64,000 nucleotides of DNA from Codonopsis lanceolata. Lineage: Eukaryota; Streptophyta; Magnoliopsida; Asterales; Campanulaceae. Position numbers and translations under genes: made by a program. The DNA is taken from NCBI GenBank assembly GCA_013146195.2, contig CM028381.1:60642744-60706743 (forward strand). The letters are read 5' to 3'. Of the stretch, positions 58,470 to 64,000 are shown one piece after another; position 1 is the stretch's first letter, and each line of letters opens with the position of its first letter. Under the pieces are notes generated by a model. That model ran no database searches, was not told the DNA's origin, and was given only the letters and a program-made list of their open reading frames with translations.

Positions 58470-59642
58470 CGTTGTTTTTATTTTAAAGAACATAAAAACG
58501 GAGGGCTAGCCTCATTTTCAAAAAAAAAAAAGTTTTCTTTTCTTTTTGGCTAAATATGCTTATTATATTTATTTAGCATTTTAAGTATTGCATTTTTATA
58601 TATTTGTATATATATTTGTTCAAATAACCATAAACTTGCAGCAGTTTCGTTTTGGGTATCGTTGCGAATATAAAAAAAATCAAAAATAAAAAAAGAATAA
58701 AATAGAATTTCTGGCAGGATAACAAAAAAAGGGGCTGGGGCATTATTTTATTATTGTTTTATTTTGTTTTATCTTGCTATTATTCTGCTTGCTTTATTTA
58801 TTTCGCGCAAAAAAAAAGAGAAAAAAATATGTATATATTATTTTATTCTGTCATTTTATTTTGGAGATTAGAATCAATTTGCAATTAATATGAATATATA
58901 GATTCCCCACTTTTCTTTCTATTTCTTGATCTAAATGGCCGTTACTTGCTCGCACCGTCCTTTCAAGGACTCAAACTAAATAAGCCGAGAAAATCCACAA
59001 AGAACATAAAGACGGACCATTATCTACTTTATTTAATGCTTTATATCTGGAAAAAAAAGACTTTACTGCTTTTTAGCTATCGCACACAGCGCATGCACGT
59101 AGAAATATTCCGAACTGCTACCCTACACCTTGTCCAGCCTACCCCCTGTATCAACCAACGTTAAATTGCATATAGATTCTCAGGACACTTCATGGACCGA
59201 TCGGTTTTTATATCTCTTAATTATTGACCAATCTCTGTTGCAAAAATAAAAACAAAAACAAAAAAAAAAGAGAAAAAAAGATATATGAATAAAAATATGC
59301 ACATGGGCTGACCAATAATTTCTATGATATTCGACCTAGACCATTTGAATGGTGGATCCCGGAAAGAGTGTAGGCCCTTCGCCTGAAATCAGTCCGATCT
59401 TGGGGAGTCGAAAGGCAGGTGGAATATGAGATTCCTATACTCTGGAGAAAGAATCCAATATTCCAGGAATAGTCCTGAGACTGTCAAAACAAAGCGGGTG
59501 CTTGTCCGATCAATTTTAGGACAAATAAATAATAATAATAAATATTAATAATAAAGGCACACTGTACTCAGAACCCAGAAAGACTTCAGCCAACCCCTTC
59601 TCATACCTCCAACTCCTTTTCCTCAGAAACCTGGCCCGAATT
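58470..59642 (+). other. Second Ogre-like element, leader
   Basis: Non-coding, A-rich, and colinear with 41225-42582 (shared agattccccatttttctttc, gaatggtggatccc and attctcaggacacttca blocks). No frame is credible. Confidence 0.7.
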
Positions 59643-60713
59643 TTGAAAGGCAGAGATAGTACCGGTCGATTGATACGGGATACATACACAGGGGATAGAT
59701 CAGAGAATACTAGGGTCAGATCAGAAAGTGTCAGAATCAGTTTAGAGGGTACAAATTTGAGCAGAATGGCCGTCAAAAACAAACAAACTGTGGCAGAAAC
59801 CAGCAATGGACAGAAAGATCTAGGACCAGAACTAAAAGCTCCTAGGTATGCCCTACACCCTGAATTTCAGGACTGGCTGAAAAGTGAATTGGATGCCCAT
59901 GTAGAAAGAATAACAAACCAAATAGTTGGCAGGATATTAGGGAAATTCGCAGAAACTCTCACCATTTTGTCTCATGAAGTTAAAGGCATGGTATCTCTTC
60001 CTAATAATTCCCTCCTTCCAGAAATAACCTTCTCCGACCCAACAGAAAATATCCTCCTTCAAACCTCCAAAATCCAACCAAACACCAGCCTTCAGCCAAA
60101 TATCAACCCTATTTCCCAAAACAGTATTATTCCGAAATTTTATCCACCAGCTACCCCAGACATCAACCCTGAACTCACTCACCTAAATTCTTGTTACCAT
60201 AACCAAAAGAACTACCACCCTCTTGACCCTTCAAATACCTATTCCCAGCAAATAGCCCATGGAACCCTAACAAGGATGATTTGTGTGCATGAAAACCAAC
60301 CTCCCTCAAATAGAAGCGCATACAATCAGTTCCTTGTACAATTTTTCCCAAACCACAAAGATAGCCAACCCAACCACTCAAACAAACCCCAAACAAAAGC
60401 CTCACCTCAACCAAAAGGAAGGAGGGAAATTCAGAGGCATTATGACGACTTGCCTGCTTCAAGATCCATGATCTTTCAAACACTTTGGGCTCGTGGAAAG
60501 CTTAAACCAATTGCACATTATACACCGCCGAACCCACTGCCTAGTTCATGGAACCATGCTCAATATTGTGACTATCATCGTTGGAGTGGTCATCTCACCG
60601 AGAAATGCTATTCCCTCAAAAATGCAATCCAGGACCTCATTGATGACAAAATTATCATGGTGGCAGACATAAGAGAGCAAAACTTGGCACCCGACCAAGC
60701 AAAGAAAGTATGA
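59643..60713 (+). pseudogene. Second Ogre-like element, gag
   Basis: An open frame of 356 codons starts MKGRDSTGRLIRDTYTGDRS. LHPEFQDWLKSELDAHVERI corresponds to the gag N terminus. The Pro/Asn-rich segment is followed directly by IFQTLWARGKLKPIAHYTPP and the zinc-knuckle-like CDYHRWSGHLTEKCYSLKNA. The capsid core seen in element A is absent, so an internal deletion has occurred without closing the frame. Confidence 0.82.
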
Positions 60714-60765
60714 CAAAAATTAAGGACATGTATTTCAGCTAGAATAAAAATGTTGTACTATACTC

Positions 60766-61620
60766 ATGTTCAAAATGAAAATAAAAGATCCTAGCTGCAA
60801 CATGCTTTCGTGGGACACTATCCTGGGTAGCCAAAATACCTGTAGCACTGAAAAAGCCACTTGGGTCGGTGGGGATGTCAGCCACCTTACCAGATCTGGT
60901 CGGGCCTACCAACCAAACCAAGAAAGAGGTGACCACTCTGGCAAAGATAAAGAAACATATACTAGGGCTAAAAGTATGGAAGATACCCTGCTAGCTCAAA
61001 TGAAGAAAACCCAAGCCAACATATCTATCTTGGGCTTGCTGTGTGCTTCCAAAACCCATCGTGATACACTGGCCAAATCCTTAAGTCAGGCAGTCATCCC
61101 TATCGAAACCTCTCCAAACGAGCTCACCCAAATGATCGGAAACATACACTTTGGAAACGTGATTATGTTTACTGATCTAGATCTATCAAGAGAAGGAACC
61201 AACCACATCGATGCTCTACACATCACTATGGGGTTCATGGAAAAAAGGGTTCCTCGAGTCCTGATAAATAACGGCTCGTCTTTGAATGTATGTCCCACAA
61301 GCACGCTAGCCAAAAAGGGCCTACGACAACACTAGTCGATGTGTCCTAGGGGTTGTAACTTTGATGATGACTATTGGGCCACTCAATATGCCAGTCGAGT
61401 TCCAAGTCCTAGAATTCTTGCTACTTTCAGTCTATTGCTGGGACGTCCTTGGATCCATGGGGTAAAAGGGGTAGCCTCCTCACTACATCAACGTGCCAAA
61501 TTTATCCACAATGACCACGTAGTAATCATTCTTGCCGATAAGATCGTGGAAAACAAAGAAAGCAGGGACATCTCGATCCTCGAAATATGGCTAAGTAGAA
61601 GTCACAGTAGTCGATAAATT
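60766..61620 (+). pseudogene. Second Ogre-like element, protease region
   Basis: WVGGDVSHLTRSGRAYQPN and LALHITMGF-type blocks lead to RVLINNGSSLNVCPTSTLAK, the protease active site region. The expected catalytic Asp (family pattern LIDNGSSLN) reads Asn here. After TAG at 61333 another frame continues with FSLLLGRPWIHGVKGVASSL and HQRAKFIHNDHVVI, the end of protease. No RT follows. Confidence 0.8.
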
Positions 61621-61802
61621 CCTACATCAAGTCATTACGCATCTGATCCCATTTTCTTCGTCGTGATAAATAAAGTGGGCAATAACTCGGAAACCACAAT
61701 TTCCATCTACTTTGACATGTATAACACTTGATATGAAAGTGATCATCAATGGTAGAAAGTGAGAGGCGTATGGAATGGAATTAACCATCGATGCTAATGA
61801 AC

Positions 61803-61865
61803 TACATCCTTTTCCTCTTCCTCTACCTCTACCTTTACCTCTACCTCTTGATTCTCTTTCTGGTT
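61803..61865 (-). repeat. Arg-Gly-rich simple repeat at the MULE C terminus
   Basis: On the minus strand, agaggtagaggtaaaggtag-type hexamers encode SRGRGKGRGRGRGKGC. This is probably the basic C-terminal tail of the transposase, on a separate last exon. Confidence 0.6.
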
Positions 61866-63942
61866 GATGGTTAGCATGCTCGTAACCTATTTAGGTGAAA
61901 ATAATTATAAACATTAATGCATAAATCATTTACTTTAAAGAAATGTAAAAAAGTAATATGACATAAACATTTAACATTTTTAAACCTGTGAGGTCACTCT
62001 TTATCGAGTTCTTCTTTGGACGCCCTTTGTGTCGCACTATTTCTGGTTTAGAAATGTTAGTTGGGAGATGTACAACATCGAAAAACTGTTTAGCATAGTG
62101 ATATTGTTACGATTTAAGAGTCCCGTCCATATCTGATAAAAGGTTTTTTTATCAAATCAGCCGCAGATTCCCTTGATGTACTCATATCTTGAACTCCGCC
62201 CATAGACAACCTCCTCCAAAACACATGGATATCATGAGGTTCAATCGGGACATTTGTCTGTTGCATGTGCCACATTTCACAACTACACAGTAAAATGTAA
62301 CTTGTCCTCAAAAGACTCCCACACTTCTTAGAATCACCCTCAACTGGCTCATCTATACATTGTGTTGAATTCCAATCGTATTGTAGTAACTCAACGTATG
62401 AGAAGATACCTTAAATCTCAATCGACGGAGAAGAAAATTTGAGGATGTCAAAGGATGGGCTACATTTAAAGACCTTTCAAATAGAGCCAAGATCTCATTG
62501 AACTCAAACTCGATAGCATTGTGGATTTGATCAAATATATGATCGAAACCCCCAGTTGACGTGCATAACCATCTTTTCATATGGGAGTGTTCACTCTCAA
62601 CTCTTTAACATATTACACAGTTACAAAAAAATTACATAATGTTCATAAACAATAAATATATTGCATTCATAAACGTATAACTTTTACCTATTAGTCGTTT
62701 GATTGCCGAAATGCATGTATTGTTTGGTCCAAGCACAAACAAATCTATCCTTATAGGGCTCTAACCAAGTCGAATTAACATATCGAACAACTTCCTGAAT
62801 ATTTCCCCACGACTCCTCCATATCTCGACAATGTTCTAAGTATTCTTCCTCAGTTTTGGACTCAACTATATCTATCCACCTCTTCATAAATATTGCAGCA
62901 TAACTTCTCCTTCCAAACATGTTCCTTACATACTTCTCGACATCCTTCGCTATGTGTCTCTTACACAACATATGCTGAGACGTTGGAAAGTAATCTCGTA
63001 TTGCATTCATGAGAGTCAGCTCCCCATCCGTGACAATGACATCCGGTGGGCGAACATGAACTAATAAAGCACGAACTGATGTAATGCCCAAGCAAATGTT
63101 TCAATTTTCTCATTCTTCAACAATGCAAATGCGACATGAAAATTCTTCCCCATAGATGTAACTCCAATGATTTCCAATAACGTCAATTCATATTTATTAG
63201 TCTTGTATGTTGAATCCATAAGGAGAACATACAAAAATAAGGCTAACATCTCTTCAGCCTTCGAATGAGCAAACATAACATCAGTCAATACAGGTTTGTT
63301 TTTTTGGGCAAGTCTTTTTGACCTGAACCAAAATATATATCCACGTCGACTCATCTCATCAAAAAAATACTTCATTTTTTGATTTATTTCTCATTTTCTT
63401 CTTTCTTATACCTACCAAAGCATTCTCTACATGCTTTCTCGAACTTCTGTTATCAGGATTTTCCTTTTTCAATAGATTTAATATCTTTTTCGGCTTTACA
63501 TTAGCACTATAAAGTTGATCAACCCTTTCAATCTCAGTCTTTGTCAACTTCGATGCAGAAGTGTGCCATTTTTCTCTCATTGAAAGTGGATGGTTGTGAG
63601 CATTGTTAAACTCGCTAACTTTAACTTCCAACCATCGTCTTTTACTTCCTGCAAATACACTTCAAATTTACGCAAAAGCTTGTTCGAAACATTTTTCTTT
63701 ACATCTTTTAAATCTTTTTTACCATCGTACCGAGGTTTTCCACCATTCTCACAACTCAACCAAACTTTACAAGTGTTATCAAATTTAGTTTTACTTCTGG
63801 ACACGTAAAAGTACATATCATCGGCACGTTCGGTATCTCTAACTCATTTTTCTGCCGCTTCTCGATCAATGAATTTTTCATCCGTCACAAAAAAATGAGA
63901 TACATCCGGAAATAAATTATTCTCGTTTTCAAACTGGTAGTC
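61803..63942 (-). pseudogene. MULE (Mutator-like) transposase, frameshifted, 3' part
   Basis: Minus strand, entering from an acceptor (TTTATAG/GAC) at about 63943. The N-terminal part LFPDVSHFFVTDEKFIDREA is followed by TGA in place of Trp, then YFYVSRSKTKFDNTCKVWLS. After a shift comes VSEFNNAHNHPLSMREKW. The MULE catalytic domain reads VLLMDSTYKTNKYELTLLEI (first Asp), HVRPPDVIVTDGELTLMNAI (second Asp) and CKRHIAKDVEKYV. The C-terminal part has MKRWLCTSTGGFDHIFDQIH, CGSLLRTSYILLCSCE and HDIHVFWRRLS, then HKGRPKKNSIKSDL and an Arg-Gly tail at 61803-61865. At least three frameshifts and a stop make it non-functional. No terminal inverted repeats were found. Confidence 0.88.
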
Positions 63943-64000
63943 CTATAAACAAATAACAATAAAACAATATTAATAATTAATAATATAAAAAAAACAAATT

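Larger units (their letters stand above)
57088..61800 (+). mobile_element. Second Ogre-like element, 5' part only
   Basis: A 5' LTR (57088-58450), primer site, leader, gag and protease follow in order. Sequence similarity to element A is clear in LTR and leader but divergent, so this is an older or different subfamily. RT and everything after are missing; recognisable element sequence fades near 61.75 kb, just before the MULE coding region. Confidence 0.85.

Overview
This is a 64 kb stretch of a plant nuclear genome, almost certainly a eudicot. The evidence is a 13-exon gene with GT-AG introns, AT-rich introns and spacers, and a dense load of plant transposable elements (Ty1/copia, Tat/Ogre and chromovirus-type Ty3/gypsy, Helitron, Stowaway, Tourist, hAT, MULE). 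I cannot name the species. I see no bacterial, organellar, rRNA, tRNA or CRISPR features.

Only one gene looks intact: a peroxisomal acyl-CoA oxidase of the ACX3 type (103-9322, + strand, 679 residues after splicing). Its first intron holds a Stowaway-like MITE (1036-2035) that was itself interrupted by a hAT-like element (1160-1894).

From 9.4 to 12.5 kb lie a fold-back element with an internal minisatellite (10357-10789) and a 1,026-bp Stowaway-like element (11116-12141). The second carries apparent fragments of two host genes: phosphoserine aminotransferase and a KH-domain protein.

From 12,512 to 37,127 is one nested block. A Ty1/copia element (LTRs 12512-12965 and 36632-37127, target duplication ATAAC) was split by a Helitron-like element in minus orientation (18070-35635). 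That in turn was split by a Tat-lineage Ty3/gypsy element on the minus strand (20172-33047, target duplication AAAAC). The Tat element has gag, protease, RT, two RNase H domains and integrase on the minus strand. A separate antisense gene lies on the plus strand (about 21.1-25.4 kb), with its own TATA box and a 1,005-bp tandem duplication. A short LINE-like tail (18153-18473) sits inside the Helitron.

Immediately to the right is a dead copy of ribosomal protein L27a (37220-37659, - strand). Next come a 300-bp Tourist-like MITE (38742-39041) and an 11-kb Ogre/Tat-like LTR element (39395-50426, target duplication ATACC). That element keeps gag and a scrap of RT but has lost most of pol, and it carries a second Tourist copy (44602-44901).

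From 51.6 to 57.1 kb is a decayed minus-strand chromovirus-like gypsy relic. A 1.9-kb copia solo LTR (55053-56965) interrupts its gag, and a hAT transposase scrap sits at its left edge. From 57,088 a second Ogre-like element (5' LTR, gag, protease) runs until it is lost near 61.8 kb. The window ends in a frameshifted MULE transposase on the minus strand (61803-63942). Apart from ACX3, every coding region recognised carries stops, frameshifts or deletions, except the second copy of the antisense-gene 3' exon and the fragmentary gag of the second Ogre element, which are open but incomplete.
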